Shown here in pieces: positions 16,835-25,692 of a stretch of 35,003 bases of DNA. Source of the DNA: Lachnospiraceae bacterium UBA7784 (lineage in GTDB: Bacteria; Bacillota; Clostridia; Lachnospirales; Lachnospiraceae); assembly GCA_002480925.1 (NCBI GenBank), contig DLDA01000034.1, forward strand, positions 1 through 35,003, in the 5' to 3' direction. The notes under the pieces are model-generated. The model searched no databases, was not told the DNA's origin, and saw nothing but the letters and a program-made list of their open reading frames with translations. Within the stretch, counting starts at the first letter, position 1. Every line of letters begins with the position of its first letter. Made by a program: the position numbers and the translations under genes.

Positions 16835-16890
16835 CGTGGAAAAATTGTCATGAAGGGATCTGATCCTTTCTACGGAGAATGGAGGAAATA

Positions 16891-17838
16891 ATGCGTCATT
16901 GTATGAGCCCGCTCGATTTCTCGGTTGAGGAGATAGATGAGCTGATAGGACTTGCAGCGGATATAGAGGCTGATCCGGCCAAGTATGAGAAGGCCTGTGC
17001 CGGGAAAAGGCTTGCGACCTGCTTCTATGAGCCAAGCACCAGGACAAGACTTTCGTTTGAATCGGCAATGCTGCGTCTGGGCGGGGCTACCTTAGGCTTC
17101 GCGTCTGCAGATTCTTCATCTGCAGCAAAGGGCGAGAGCGTCTCGGATACTATAAGAGTCATTTCAGCATATGCTGATATCTGTGCTATGCGACATCCCA
17201 AGGAGGGCGCCCCGTTCGTTGCCGCCCAGAAGTCAGAGATCCCGGTGATAAATGCCGGCGACGGCGGTCATAATCACCCTACACAGACGCTTGCAGATCT
17301 CTCAACTATCCATTCACTTATAGGAAGACTGGATCATTTTACAATAGGACTCTGTGGCGATCTGAAGTTCGGACGTACAGTGCATTCACTTATAAGCGCA
17401 CTGGTAAGATATAGTGGAGTCCGCTTCGTGCTCATCTCTCCTGAGGAGCTTAGGATCCCGTCCTATATCAGAGAGGACGTGCTCGTCAGATCCGGGGCTG
17501 CCTTCGAGGAGGTCGAGAGCCTTGATGACGCCATGCCTTCTCTTGACGTCCTTTATATGACAAGGGTCCAGAAGGAAAGATTCTTCAACGAGGAGGATTA
17601 TGTCAGATTAAAGGACAGATATATACTTACCAGGGAGAAGATGAAGCTGGCTAAGGATTCGATGATAGTCCTCCATCCTCTTCCAAGGGTAAATGAAATA
17701 GCTGTGGATGTAGATGATGATCCGCGTGCCATGTATTTCACTCAGGCGAAGAAGGCAGTATTTATCAGGATGGCGCTTATACTTACCCTGCTCGGGATCC
17801 ATGTGGACCCGAGTATACCACAGCCGGACAACAGATAA
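16891..17838 (+). CDS. pyrB: Aspartate carbamoyltransferase catalytic subunit
   Basis: This subunit condenses carbamoyl phosphate and aspartate, the committed step of pyrimidine synthesis. Taken from ATG 16891 it has 315 residues; GGAGG at 16881-16885 supports this start over the ATG at 16879. The carbamoyl phosphate motif STRTR is at residues 49-53, followed by LSFE. HPTQTL and the C-terminal HPLPRVNEI are also present. It is followed after 15 bases by pyrI, so a PyrB3/PyrI2-type allosteric holoenzyme is expected. An imperfect 7-bp hairpin (16852-16870) lies just before the ribosome binding site. No PyrR-type leader is evident. Confidence 0.95.
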   Translation: MRHCMSPLDFSVEEIDELIGLAADIEADPAKYEKACAGKRLATCFYEPSTRTRLSFESAMLRLGGATLGFASADSSSAAKGESVSDTIRVISAYADICAMRHPKEGAPFVAAQKSEIPVINAGDGGHNHPTQTLADLSTIHSLIGRLDHFTIGLCGDLKFGRTVHSLISALVRYSGVRFVLISPEELRIPSYIREDVLVRSGAAFEEVESLDDAMPSLDVLYMTRVQKERFFNEEDYVRLKDRYILTREKMKLAKDSMIVLHPLPRVNEIAVDVDDDPRAMYFTQAKKAVFIRMALILTLLGIHVDPSIPQPDNR

Positions 17839-17853
17839 GGATCGGAGGAAAAA

Positions 17854-18285
17854 ATGCTTAATATCAGCGGAATCCATGAGGGCTATGTACTAGATCATAT
17901 CAAGGCCGGAATGAGCATGAAGATATATGACTATCTGAAGCTTGACGAGCTGGGAGAAGCGACAATAGCCATGATAATGAATGCAAGAAGCCAGAAAATG
18001 GGCCATAAGGACATAATAAAGATCGAATGCCCGCTAGGCTCTATAGACCTCGATATACTAGGCTATATAGATCATAACATAACGGTTGATGTGATAAAGG
18101 ATGACCGTATCATAAAGAAGGAAAAGCTCTCCCTTCCAAAGCAGGTAGTAAATGTGATAAGGTGCAAGAACCCGCGCTGCATAACAAGCATAGAGCAGGG
18201 CATTGACCAGGTATTTGTGCTTGCAGATCAGGAGCACGAGATCTACCGCTGCAAGTACTGCGATGAGGCATATTCTGGCAAGTAA
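17854..18285 (+). CDS. pyrI: Aspartate carbamoyltransferase regulatory subunit
   Basis: PyrI is a 143-residue regulatory chain. The N-terminal nucleotide-binding domain (about residues 1-95) has HIKAGMSMKIYDYL. The C-terminal zinc domain carries four cysteines in CKNPRCITS and CKYC. It binds CTP and ATP and joins catalytic trimers. CGGAGG lies just upstream of the ATG. It is probably the last gene of its operon; the 129 bases to the next gene hold only a weak ACTC/GAGT hairpin with a short T run at 18301-18315. Confidence 0.95.
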   Translation: MLNISGIHEGYVLDHIKAGMSMKIYDYLKLDELGEATIAMIMNARSQKMGHKDIIKIECPLGSIDLDILGYIDHNITVDVIKDDRIIKKEKLSLPKQVVNVIRCKNPRCITSIEQGIDQVFVLADQEHEIYRCKYCDEAYSGK

Positions 18286-18414
18286 AGGATACGAAATATT
18301 ACTCAAGGAGTTTTTAAGAAAAGTTTAATGGCAATTACAGAGGAATAGTATTATATTAGTGGAAATGATGGTTATGTTGTAACGTGTAATACTCTGCTCC
18401 AGGGATGTGATACT

Positions 18415-19308
18415 ATGTTCGGATATGTGATTGCAGACAGACAACAGATGTCTGACAAGGAAAAGGGAGAGTATAGATCATACTACTGCGGTCTTTGCAA
18501 GGAGATACAGCGTATAGCCGGTCTTAGGGGTTCTGCTGTATTAAGCTATGACTGCACCTTTCTATATCTGCTTCATTCTGGCCTTTATGAGCCGGAGAAT
18601 ACAGTATCGATGGAGAAGTGCAGCGTGCACCCTTTCAGGAAGCACAGGATATTAAGGAATCAGATAGCAGATTATGCAGCATCGATGAATATCCTTCTCG
18701 GATACTATAATCTGCTGGATGATTACAGGGACCTGCATGATCTGAAGAAGAAAGCGCTTGCGGATTATCTCGGCAGATATATGGATGATATCAGAGCCAG
18801 ATATCCAAGACAGTGTGAGGCAGTAGAGAAGAATATCGAGCTGATCACCCAGGCTGAGATCCGCCATGAGGAGAATATCGATATTGCCGCAGGCAAGACC
18901 GGGCAGATGCTTGCCGAGATCTTTGCCATGAGGGAGGACGAGTGGCAGAATATTTTAAGGAATATGGGATTTTATCTTGGGAAGTTCGTCTATGTGCTCG
19001 ATGCCTATCTGGATATCGAGAAGGATGAGAAGACCGGGAACTATAATCCGCTGATCCAGAAGAAGAAAAGCGATCCCAAGGGCTTCTGCGATTATATTGA
19101 GATGTCGCTTACATCGATGATGTCTGAGACCGCCAGATCCTTTGAGAAGCTGCCGATTGTAGAGGATGCCCCCATACTGCGAAATATTCTTTATTCAGGT
19201 GTATGGACGTCATTCAGGGCACACAGATACAGATACAGAAAGAAGCTTGAAGAAAAAAAGAGGGAGGAAGGTTTTGGATCCGTACAAGGTGCTAGGCGTA
19301 CCGTATGA
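18415..19308 (+). CDS. DUF5685 family protein
   Basis: This 297-residue mostly helical protein begins MFGYV and has the YYCGLCKEI motif with Cys25 and Cys28, CTFLYLL, and an [11 protein letters not shown] segment. These are hallmarks of the DUF5685 family, common in Clostridia next to a J-domain gene. Acidic helices such as [13 protein letters not shown] and [21 protein letters not shown] resemble the Asp-rich patterns of all-alpha enzymes, but the function is unknown. AGGGATG precedes the ATG. Its tail overlaps the J-domain gene by 35 bases, pointing to joint expression and perhaps a chaperone-client pair. Confidence 0.85.
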   Translation: MFGYVIADRQQMSDKEKGEYRSYYCGLCKEIQRIAGLRGSAVLSYDCTFLYLLHSGLYEPENTVSMEKCSVHPFRKHRILRNQIADYAASMNILLGYYNLLDDYRDLHDLKKKALADYLGRYMDDIRARYPRQCEAVEKNIELITQAEIRHEENIDIAAGKTGQMLAEIFAMREDEWQNILRNMGFYLGKFVYVLDAYLDIEKDEKTGNYNPLIQKKKSDPKGFCDYIEMSLTSMMSETARSFEKLPIVEDAPILRNILYSGVWTSFRAHRYRYRKKLEEKKREEGFGSVQGARRTV

Positions 19309-19726
19309 TGCTACAGACGACCAGATCAAGAAGGCCTACAGGCTTTTGGCCAGGAAGTATCATCCTGACGCCAATATGGACAACCCCAATAAGGCTGATA
19401 CAACTGCTAAGTTCGAGCAGATCCAGAGAGCCTATGACGAAATAATGAGAAGAAGGCAGGATGGGAGCGACGGTTATGTCTACGGCGACGGCCAGCAGTG
19501 GAATGAAGGCCCGGATCGTGGCTTCGGTGATCAGGATTTTGACTACGGCAGATACAATGATCCCTTCGGACAGGGCGGATACGATAATGACCGCAATGGC
19601 CGGGGAGGCTTTGATTCCGGCTGGTATCAGAGACAGACAAAACGATACGGATATGATAATTTTGATCCTGCCGATTTCTGTCTCACCTGGCTTCCATGTT
19701 GCTTCTGTTATTTTCCATGCTGTTAG
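19274..19726 (+). CDS. J-domain (DnaJ-like) protein with Cys-rich tail
   Basis: From TTG 19274 this is a 150-residue protein. Residues 1-65 are a J domain: [20 protein letters not shown], then [15 protein letters not shown] with the HPD triad, then a final helix. A Gly/Asp/Tyr-rich linker follows (about 70-130). The last 17 residues hold six cysteines ([17 protein letters not shown]). There is no DnaJ zinc finger or substrate domain, so it would recruit DnaK to a specific site. I chose TTG because AGGGAGG is at 19261-19267, six bases away, and codon 1 abuts the J domain. An in-frame ATG at 19166 would add 36 unrelated residues. Confidence 0.85.
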   Translation: MDPYKVLGVPYDATDDQIKKAYRLLARKYHPDANMDNPNKADTTAKFEQIQRAYDEIMRRRQDGSDGYVYGDGQQWNEGPDRGFGDQDFDYGRYNDPFGQGGYDNDRNGRGGFDSGWYQRQTKRYGYDNFDPADFCLTWLPCCFCYFPCC

Positions 19727-19735
19727 TAGTGTTTT

Positions 19736-20398
19736 ATGAATGAAAAGGAATTAAACGAGCTAAGTAAAGCCCGTATTTTTAAAAGAATAAGCAATGCCGA
19801 GATAGAATCCCTTATGGACTGTATACAGGGAAGGATCAGGACATACAGCAGGAACAGCTATGTTTTTTCGGCAGGCGATGAGATAAGGGAGATCGGTATC
19901 GTGATGGAGGGACAGCTGGAGGTACTGAATACCGATTACTGGGGCAATGACGCTGTGATCAACCTTATAGGCCCGGGAGAGATATTTGGAGAGGCCTATG
20001 CCTCCGATGATTCGGAGCCGCTGCCGAATGATATCAAGGCTCTTAAGGATTCAAAGGTCCTGTTCATGAATATGACAAGGATACTTACCACCTGTCAGAA
20101 ATCCTGCTCCTTTCATAATCAGCTGATCCAGAATCTCTATATGATAGCGACCAGACGAAACCGCTATATGAACAGGAAGATAAGTCATATGAGCAAGCGG
20201 ACGACAAGAGAGAAGCTTCTGGCTTATCTGTCGGACGAGGCCAGGATGCAGGGAAGCAGGCATTTCATGATCCCGTTTGACAGACAGCAGCTCGCTGATT
20301 ACCTGTCGGTCGAGAGGAGCGCTATGAGCGCCGAGCTGTCAAGGATGCAGAAGGACGGACTTATTTCTTTCCACAAGAATGAATTTACTCTCAGATGA
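19736..20398 (+). CDS. Crp/Fnr family transcriptional regulator
   Basis: This 220-residue regulator has an N-terminal cyclic-nucleotide-like beta barrel (about 15-125, with YVFSAGDEIREIGIVMEGQL and GPGEIFGEAYA). A dimer helix follows, then a C-terminal winged helix (about 155-220) with the recognition region RQQLADYLSVERSAMSAELS. There is no N-terminal cysteine cluster, so it is not an FNR-type oxygen sensor. The canonical cAMP-binding Arg-Ser pair is not obvious, so the effector is unknown. It lies 9 bases after the J-domain gene and ends within a terminator stem. Its targets cannot be told from here. Confidence 0.9.
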   Translation: MNEKELNELSKARIFKRISNAEIESLMDCIQGRIRTYSRNSYVFSAGDEIREIGIVMEGQLEVLNTDYWGNDAVINLIGPGEIFGEAYASDDSEPLPNDIKALKDSKVLFMNMTRILTTCQKSCSFHNQLIQNLYMIATRRNRYMNRKISHMSKRTTREKLLAYLSDEARMQGSRHFMIPFDRQQLADYLSVERSAMSAELSRMQKDGLISFHKNEFTLR

Positions 20399-20430
20399 AA
20401 AAGAGGATCAGTCTCTTTTTCATCTTTTTT
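20395..20430 (+). terminator. Rho-independent terminator overlapping the Crp/Fnr stop codon
   Basis: ATGAAAAAGAG (20395-20405) pairs perfectly with CTCTTTTTCAT (20413-20423) around a seven-base loop and is followed by CTTTTTT. The stop codon is inside the left arm. Confidence 0.9.
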
Positions 20431-20447
20431 CATTTGGAGAAATAGAG

Positions 20448-20453
20448 TATAAT
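20448..20453 (+). promoter_or_regulatory. Probable -10 box of the murE operon
   Basis: A perfect TATAAT lies 18 bases after the terminator and 24 bases before the murE ATG. The -35 position falls in the T run of the terminator and matches poorly. A promoter is expected here, since the strong terminator isolates the murE operon. Confidence 0.4.
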
Positions 20454-20476
20454 TGACAGGATTGGAGGAAGCTATT

Positions 20477-21946
20477 ATGACAAAGAAACTAAGCGCGCTG
20501 ATAGAGGACGCAGGTTATACAGTAAGCAGGGGACCTCTTCAGGCAGATATTACTTCACTTGTATATGATTCAAGAAAGTCAGTAGCGGGAAGCCTTTTTG
20601 TAGCCATGCCTGGAGCCAAGGCCGATGGGACTGCATATATACCTCAGGCCGTCGAAAACGGCGCTGTTGCAGTGGTGGCAGAAAAGGAGGTCGATCTGCC
20701 TGAGGGAGTTTCTCTCATTCTTGCTGATGATTCAAGAGAGGCTCTTGCAAGGCTTTCAGCAGCCTGGTTTTCTCATCCGGCAGACAAGATAAAGGTGATC
20801 GGTATCACCGGGACCAAGGGTAAGACCACGACCACCTATATGATAAAGTCCATTCTCGAGAATGCCGGCAGGAAGGTTGGACTTATCGGGACCATTGAGG
20901 CCATTATCGGAGATAAGCATATACCATCCCTTAACACTACACCTGAGAGCTATATAGTACAGGAGTATCTGTCCCAGATGGTAGATAAGGGAATAGAGAT
21001 CGCTGTAATGGAAGTAAGCTCACAGGCACTGAAGCTTCACAGGGTAAGCGGGATGACCTTTGAGATAGGTATCTTTACAAATATATCTCCGGACCACATA
21101 GGGCCTGCCGAGCATAAGGATTTCGCAGAATATCTGTATTGCAAAAGCCTGCTTTTCAGGCAGTGCAGACACGGGATCTTCAATGCAGATGATAAGGAAC
21201 TTGAGGAAATATTAAAGGGACATACCTGCACGGTAAATACCTATGCTATCGAAAATGACGCTGATTTTAAGGCAGAGGATATAAGGCTTGTCCACAGGCC
21301 AGGCTATCTGGGAGTAGACTACAGGGTTAGCGGCAGGGAAAATTTCCCTGTGACTATAGATGTACCCGGAAGGTTTTCGGTCTATAATTCCCTTTGTGCC
21401 ATCGCGGTCTGCCATTTCTTTGGCGTGGAGGCGTCTGCAATGCAGAAGGCCTTGAAAGCAGCAAGAGTAAAGGGAAGGATCGAAATGATCCATGTATCAG
21501 ATGATTTCGCACTGATGATAGACTATGCCCATAATGCAATGGCGCTTGAAAGCCTGCTTTCGACTATACATGAATATGATCCGGGAAGGATAGTGACTGT
21601 ATTCGGCTGTGGCGGAAACCGTTCAAAGCTCAGGAGATATGAGATGGGGGAGGTCTCAGGGAGACTTAGTGATTTCACGATCATAACGTCAGACAATCCG
21701 CGCTTTGAAAAGCCTCTTGACATAATAAAGGATATAGAGACAGGTATAAAAAAGACAGACGGCAAATATATAGAGATCCCTGACAGGAAGGAAGCCATCA
21801 GATATGCCATAGAAAACGGGCAGAAGGGCGATGTGATAATCCTTGCTGGAAAGGGCCATGAAGACTATCAGGAGATAAAGGGAGTAAAGCATCCTATGGA
21901 TGAGAGAGTCCTGATAAAAGAGGTGCTAGAGGAACTTAAGGGCTGA
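20477..21946 (+). CDS. murE: UDP-MurNAc-L-Ala-D-Glu--2,6-diaminopimelate ligase
   Basis: MurE adds the third residue to the peptidoglycan stem peptide. The 489-residue protein has a three-domain Mur ligase layout: an N-terminal UDP-binding domain with VYDSRKS, the ATP loop GTKGKTTTT from residue 112, and a C-terminal domain with DNPR at residues 406-409. DNPR marks meso-diaminopimelate rather than lysine addition, so the wall is likely DAP type. The start is ATG 20477 with GGAGG at 20464-20468; an upstream TTG at 20453 falls on the -10 box. priA follows with a one-base overlap. Confidence 0.95.
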   Translation: MTKKLSALIEDAGYTVSRGPLQADITSLVYDSRKSVAGSLFVAMPGAKADGTAYIPQAVENGAVAVVAEKEVDLPEGVSLILADDSREALARLSAAWFSHPADKIKVIGITGTKGKTTTTYMIKSILENAGRKVGLIGTIEAIIGDKHIPSLNTTPESYIVQEYLSQMVDKGIEIAVMEVSSQALKLHRVSGMTFEIGIFTNISPDHIGPAEHKDFAEYLYCKSLLFRQCRHGIFNADDKELEEILKGHTCTVNTYAIENDADFKAEDIRLVHRPGYLGVDYRVSGRENFPVTIDVPGRFSVYNSLCAIAVCHFFGVEASAMQKALKAARVKGRIEMIHVSDDFALMIDYAHNAMALESLLSTIHEYDPGRIVTVFGCGGNRSKLRRYEMGEVSGRLSDFTIITSDNPRFEKPLDIIKDIETGIKKTDGKYIEIPDRKEAIRYAIENGQKGDVIILAGKGHEDYQEIKGVKHPMDERVLIKEVLEELKG

Positions 21947-23943
21947 TGTATGCACAGGTTTATCTGAAGATCGGAGTGACGAAGCTTGACCGGCCCTTTA
22001 CCTACAGGATCCCGGATGAGCTTATCGGGGCAGTAGTTCCGGGCTGTGAGGTAAGGGTGCCATTTGCCTCAAGGAAGCTTAGAGGCTTCGTCATATCGGT
22101 AGACGATAAGACAGGTATCGACCAGTCTTCAATAAAGGATATCATATCAGCAAAGCCATTTGATCCAGGCTCAGACGGAGCTCTTTTTGCTCTTGCGGGA
22201 TTTGTGCACGAAAGATATGGTGGTACACTGGGGCAGGCCCTGTCAACGGTTTTCCCTCAGGCTGCAAAGGCAAAGGGCAGGAAGGAAAAGCCGCTTAAGA
22301 ATCCCTTTGAGGGACTTGATCTCCCGGAGAAAGAACCTGTGATAGAGCTTAATCCTGAGCAGAAAAGAGTGATCGATACATTTTCGGCTGACAGGGATAA
22401 GGGAAAAAGCCTTGTCTATCTTCTTAAGGGAGTGACAGGCAGCGGAAAGACGATCTGCTATATCAGGATGATAGAAAAGGTCATATCAGAGGGAAAGCAG
22501 GCCATAGTTCTGATACCTGAGATAGCACTTACCTTGCAGAATATCATGAGGTTTTACAGCTGCTTTGGAGAGAAGGTCTCAGCCATTAATTCAAGGATGA
22601 CGCCGGCGATGAGAAGGGATCAGTTCATCCGGGCCAGACGTGGGGAGATTTCTGTTATGATAGGGCCGAGAAGCGCTCTTTTTACTCCGTTCGGGAAGCT
22701 TGGTCTGATCATAGTCGATGAGGAGCATGAGACAAGCTACAACAGCGAGAATCCTCCCAAATATCACGGAGTCGATGTGGCTGTGGAAAGAGGAAGGATA
22801 GAAAATGCCTCTGTAGTCTTAGGATCTGCAAGCCCTTCTGTCGCTTCCTATTATCATGCAAAAAAGGGCGATTATAAGCTTCTCTCACTTGAGAAGAGGG
22901 CCAATTCTGCCAGCATGCCAAGGGTAAGTATAGTGGACATGAGACAGGAGCTGAAAAACGGCAACAGATCCATGCTCAGTCAGGCTCTTTTTGATGGGAT
23001 AAAGGAAAGGCTTTCGCGCCACGAGCAGACCATGCTCTTTATCAACAGGAGAGGAGTGGCCGGAACCGTATCTTGCAGAGAATGCGGTCAAGTGATAAAA
23101 TGCTCTCATTGCGATGTCCCGATGTCGCTTCATAAAGACGGATATCTCTACTGCCATTACTGTGGTAACAGGATCCCTTTCAGGGGGGAATGTCCCTCCT
23201 GTCATTCAAGGCTTATCGGGACCATGAGGGCTGGCACCGAAAGGATAGAAAGTGAGATCATAAGGAGTTTCCCCGGAGTCAGGACACTCAGGATGGATGC
23301 TGATACAACAAAAAGCAGGGACAGCTACAGCCATATCCTTAAGGCATTTAAGGACAGGAAGGCTGATGTGCTGATAGGTACCCAGATGATAGTAAAGGGG
23401 CATGATTTCCCGGGCGTTACGCTGATGGGGATTCTGGCTGCTGACCTATCACTCAATGTTGCGGACTACAGGGCCAGTGAAAGGACCTATGATCTGCTGC
23501 TTCAGGCGTGTGGCAGGAGCGGCAGGGGAGAGAACCCGGGAGAGGCTATCATACAGACATATCAGCCGGACAACTATGCGATAGAGGCGGCATCACGAGG
23601 AGACTACACGGCCTTCTATGAGAAGGAGGCTGCCTTCAGATCCATGATGGATTATCCTCCGTTCGGTCATATGCTTTCGGTCCTTATAACCTCATATGAT
23701 GAGGACAGGTGCAGGCAGATGGGAGATTATCTGAAGGCGGAGATTCTTGCTTCTGATAAAGGAATCTTTATCTCGGGACCCGCCCCCTCGTCAATTACGA
23801 GGATAAAGGATCAGTACCGTTACGAGCTTTTGCTAAAGGATGCCTCGATCAGCCGGCTGTGTCAGGCCAGAAAGACAGCTGATCGGGCTGTACTTTTTAA
23901 TAGGGCGCCAAAGGGCGCTGATATATGGTATGATTTTACCTAG
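21946..23943 (+). CDS. priA: Primosomal protein N' (PriA replication restart helicase)
   Basis: PriA is a 665-residue 3'-to-5' helicase that reloads the replisome at stalled forks. The N-terminal DNA-binding domain occupies about residues 1-110. Walker A GVTGSGKT ends at Lys168-Thr169 and the DEEH box is at 258-261. Eight cysteines in four CxxC-like pairs (CRECG, CSHC, CHYC, CPSC; about residues 378-423) form the two-zinc insert. It is shorter than E. coli PriA (732) and other Firmicutes forms, mainly in the N-terminal part, but all core motifs are intact. Its ATG shares a base with the murE stop. Confidence 0.95.
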   Translation: MYAQVYLKIGVTKLDRPFTYRIPDELIGAVVPGCEVRVPFASRKLRGFVISVDDKTGIDQSSIKDIISAKPFDPGSDGALFALAGFVHERYGGTLGQALSTVFPQAAKAKGRKEKPLKNPFEGLDLPEKEPVIELNPEQKRVIDTFSADRDKGKSLVYLLKGVTGSGKTICYIRMIEKVISEGKQAIVLIPEIALTLQNIMRFYSCFGEKVSAINSRMTPAMRRDQFIRARRGEISVMIGPRSALFTPFGKLGLIIVDEEHETSYNSENPPKYHGVDVAVERGRIENASVVLGSASPSVASYYHAKKGDYKLLSLEKRANSASMPRVSIVDMRQELKNGNRSMLSQALFDGIKERLSRHEQTMLFINRRGVAGTVSCRECGQVIKCSHCDVPMSLHKDGYLYCHYCGNRIPFRGECPSCHSRLIGTMRAGTERIESEIIRSFPGVRTLRMDADTTKSRDSYSHILKAFKDRKADVLIGTQMIVKGHDFPGVTLMGILAADLSLNVADYRASERTYDLLLQACGRSGRGENPGEAIIQTYQPDNYAIEAASRGDYTAFYEKEAAFRSMMDYPPFGHMLSVLITSYDEDRCRQMGDYLKAEILASDKGIFISGPAPSSITRIKDQYRYELLLKDASISRLCQARKTADRAVLFNRAPKGADIWYDFT

Positions 23944-23958
23944 GAAAGGATGATATTG

Positions 23959-24444
23959 ATGGCGCTTAGAGAGATTAGGATAGATGGAGATCCGGTGCTT
24001 GAGAAGGTTTGCAAGCCAGTGAAGGAGATGACTCCGAGACTTAAGGAGCTTGTGGATGATATGCTTGAGACGATGTACGATGCCAACGGAGTGGGACTTG
24101 CTGCTCCTCAGGTCGGAGTGCTAAGACGCATAGTGGTTATTGATGTTGGAGATGGCCCGTACGTTCTGGTGAATCCAGAAATAATCGAGAAGGATGGAGA
24201 ACAGACAGGACAGGAGGGCTGTCTTTCGGTTCCTGGAAAGTACGGCATTGTTACGCGTCCTATGCATGTAAGGGCAAAGGCTCTTGACAAGGATATGAAG
24301 GAATACGAGATAGATGCAGAGGGACTTTTTGCAAGGGCAGTCTGTCATGAGCTCGATCATCTCGATGGAAAGATGTATACAGAGCTTGTGGAGGACGGTC
24401 TCCACAGCTATGATGATGAACCTGAAGAGGAAGAAAACGAATGA
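23959..24444 (+). CDS. def: Peptide deformylase
   Basis: This 161-residue class I peptide deformylase removes the formyl group from new proteins. The three motifs are present: GVGLAAPQ at 44-51, EGCLS at 86-90 with the metal-binding Cys88, and HELDH at 130-134 with the two histidines and the catalytic glutamate. An acidic tail closes the protein. I prefer ATG 23959 (MALREI) because GAAAGGA is at a suitable distance; ATG 23950 is directly against that site. Its stop overlaps fmt by four bases, pairing deformylase with the formyltransferase. Confidence 0.95.
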   Translation: MALREIRIDGDPVLEKVCKPVKEMTPRLKELVDDMLETMYDANGVGLAAPQVGVLRRIVVIDVGDGPYVLVNPEIIEKDGEQTGQEGCLSVPGKYGIVTRPMHVRAKALDKDMKEYEIDAEGLFARAVCHELDHLDGKMYTELVEDGLHSYDDEPEEEENE

Positions 24445-25394
24445 ACGTGATCTTTATGGGAACTCCTGATTTCGCAGTTCCCGTGCTGGAAGCCATAAAA
24501 GAGGCAGGACATAATGTGAGGCTGGTAGTTACCCAGCCTGACAAGCCTAAGGGCAGAGGGAAAAAGGTAGCCTGTTCTCCGGTAAAGGAATGGGCACTTC
24601 ATCAGAATATCCCTGTTTACCAGCCAGAGAGGATCAGGAATCCCGAGGCTATAGAGATGATCACAACGATACCGGCTGATGTATGCGTTGTGGCTGCATT
24701 CGGTCAGATCCTTCCAAGGGAAATCCTTGATCATCCAAGGTATGGCTGTGTCAATGTCCATGCCTCCCTACTGCCTAAGTACAGAGGGGCTGCTCCTATA
24801 CAATGGGCCATTCTTAACGGAGATGAATATACTGGAGTCACTACTATGCAGATGGGGCCTGGACTTGATGACGGGGATATACTTCTGCAGGCAAGGGTTG
24901 ACATAGCGCCCGATGAGACAGGCGGAAGCCTGTTTGACAAGCTCTCCCATATAGGAGCAGATCTGCTTGTAGAGACGCTTGCCGGACTCGCACAAGGTAT
25001 AATAATACCCAGACCTCAGGATGAGAAAAAGGCCTCTCATGTCGGCATGATAAGAAAGGACATGGGAAAACTGGACTTTACGGTTCCGGCTGCTACGCTT
25101 GAAAGACATGTCAGAGGCCTCTATCCATGGCCGGGGACCTATACCTATCTCGCTGGCAAAAGCCTTAAGGTATACAGAGCATCATATATATCTGAGGAGG
25201 ATCTTTCCGGAAAGGGAAATGCAGCTGTAGGAGAAGTGATAGATACGGATCAGGATGGAGAGGGAAGCATTGCTGTCCGCTGTCAGAACGGAGCGCTTGC
25301 CCTGCATGAGATCCAGCTGGAGGGAAAGAAAAGGATGTCAGTATCAGACTTCCTGAACGGACATCCGATCGAGGAAGGAACTATACTAGGATGA
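24441..25394 (+). CDS. fmt: Methionyl-tRNA formyltransferase
   Basis: This 317-residue enzyme formylates initiator Met-tRNA using 10-formyl-tetrahydrofolate. The N-terminal catalytic domain starts MNVIFMGTPDFAVPVLEA. It includes NVHASLLPKYRGAAPIQWA with Asn105 and His107 in the active site, and GLDDGDIL with the third catalytic residue. The C-terminal OB-like domain covers about residues 205-317 with VRGLYPWPGTY. It is last in murE-priA-def-fmt. No clear terminator follows; the cobalamin-riboswitch promoter begins nine bases after the stop. Confidence 0.96.
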   Translation: MNVIFMGTPDFAVPVLEAIKEAGHNVRLVVTQPDKPKGRGKKVACSPVKEWALHQNIPVYQPERIRNPEAIEMITTIPADVCVVAAFGQILPREILDHPRYGCVNVHASLLPKYRGAAPIQWAILNGDEYTGVTTMQMGPGLDDGDILLQARVDIAPDETGGSLFDKLSHIGADLLVETLAGLAQGIIIPRPQDEKKASHVGMIRKDMGKLDFTVPAATLERHVRGLYPWPGTYTYLAGKSLKVYRASYISEEDLSGKGNAAVGEVIDTDQDGEGSIAVRCQNGALALHEIQLEGKKRMSVSDFLNGHPIEEGTILG

Positions 25395-25402
25395 AATAGA
25401 TG

Positions 25403-25431
25403 TTGCCCGGGAGAGGCTGCTGTGTTATAAT
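25403..25431 (+). promoter_or_regulatory. Promoter of the cobalamin-riboswitch transcript
   Basis: TTGCCC (25403-25408) and a perfect TATAAT (25426-25431) are 17 bases apart, with TG at 25423-25424 giving an extended -10. Transcription would start near 25438, seven bases before the first riboswitch helix. Confidence 0.75.
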
Positions 25432-25444
25432 ATCTCCGCCTTAA

Positions 25445-25638
25445 GCAGCAGGTGCCGGAGGTCTTTGATGCGGATATCCCATTCTGCTGACAGGATTCTC
25501 CGGTGAAAAGGGAAGTCGGGTGAAAGTCCCGCGCGATCCCGTCACTGTAATAAGAATAAAGGCCGTATGCCACTGGAACTGGTCCGGGAAGGCGGCTTTT
25601 TCTGTGTAATTCTTTGAGCCAGGAGACCTGCCTGCTGT
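25445..25638 (+). promoter_or_regulatory. Cobalamin (AdoCbl-type) riboswitch
   Basis: The stretch carries the conserved elements of the cobalamin aptamer: GGTGCCGGAGG near the start, then AAAAGGGAAGTCGGGTGAAA, the B12-box core GCGCGATCCCGTCACTGTAA at about 25531-25551, and the closing GCCAGGAGACCTGCC at 25618-25632. Helix P1 is formed by CAGCAGG (25446-25452) with CCTGCTG (25631-25637). No terminator hairpin with a U tract lies between the aptamer and the gene. Control is therefore probably at ribosome binding, with AAAGGAG at 25676-25682 as the sequestered site. A small TATA/GC hairpin follows P1. It fills most of the 298-base gap before the next gene. Confidence 0.95.
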
Positions 25639-25692
25639 ATAAGCAAAGCTATAACACGATGTATGTTTATTTGCGAAAGGAGAAACACAGCA

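Noticed and set aside
18286..18414. Terminator and promoter between pyrI and the DUF5685 gene
   Set aside because: Only a 4-bp ACTC/GAGT hairpin with a short T run and a TATTAT without a well-spaced -35 are visible, too weak to annotate.
19166..19273. N-terminal extension of the J-domain gene from ATG 19166
   Set aside because: The extra 36 residues are the out-of-frame reading of the DUF5685 gene, and AGGGAGG precedes TTG 19274 instead.
25445..25638. Transcription-terminating expression platform for the riboswitch
   Set aside because: No hairpin followed by a U tract lies between the aptamer and the ribosome binding site, so translational control is favoured.
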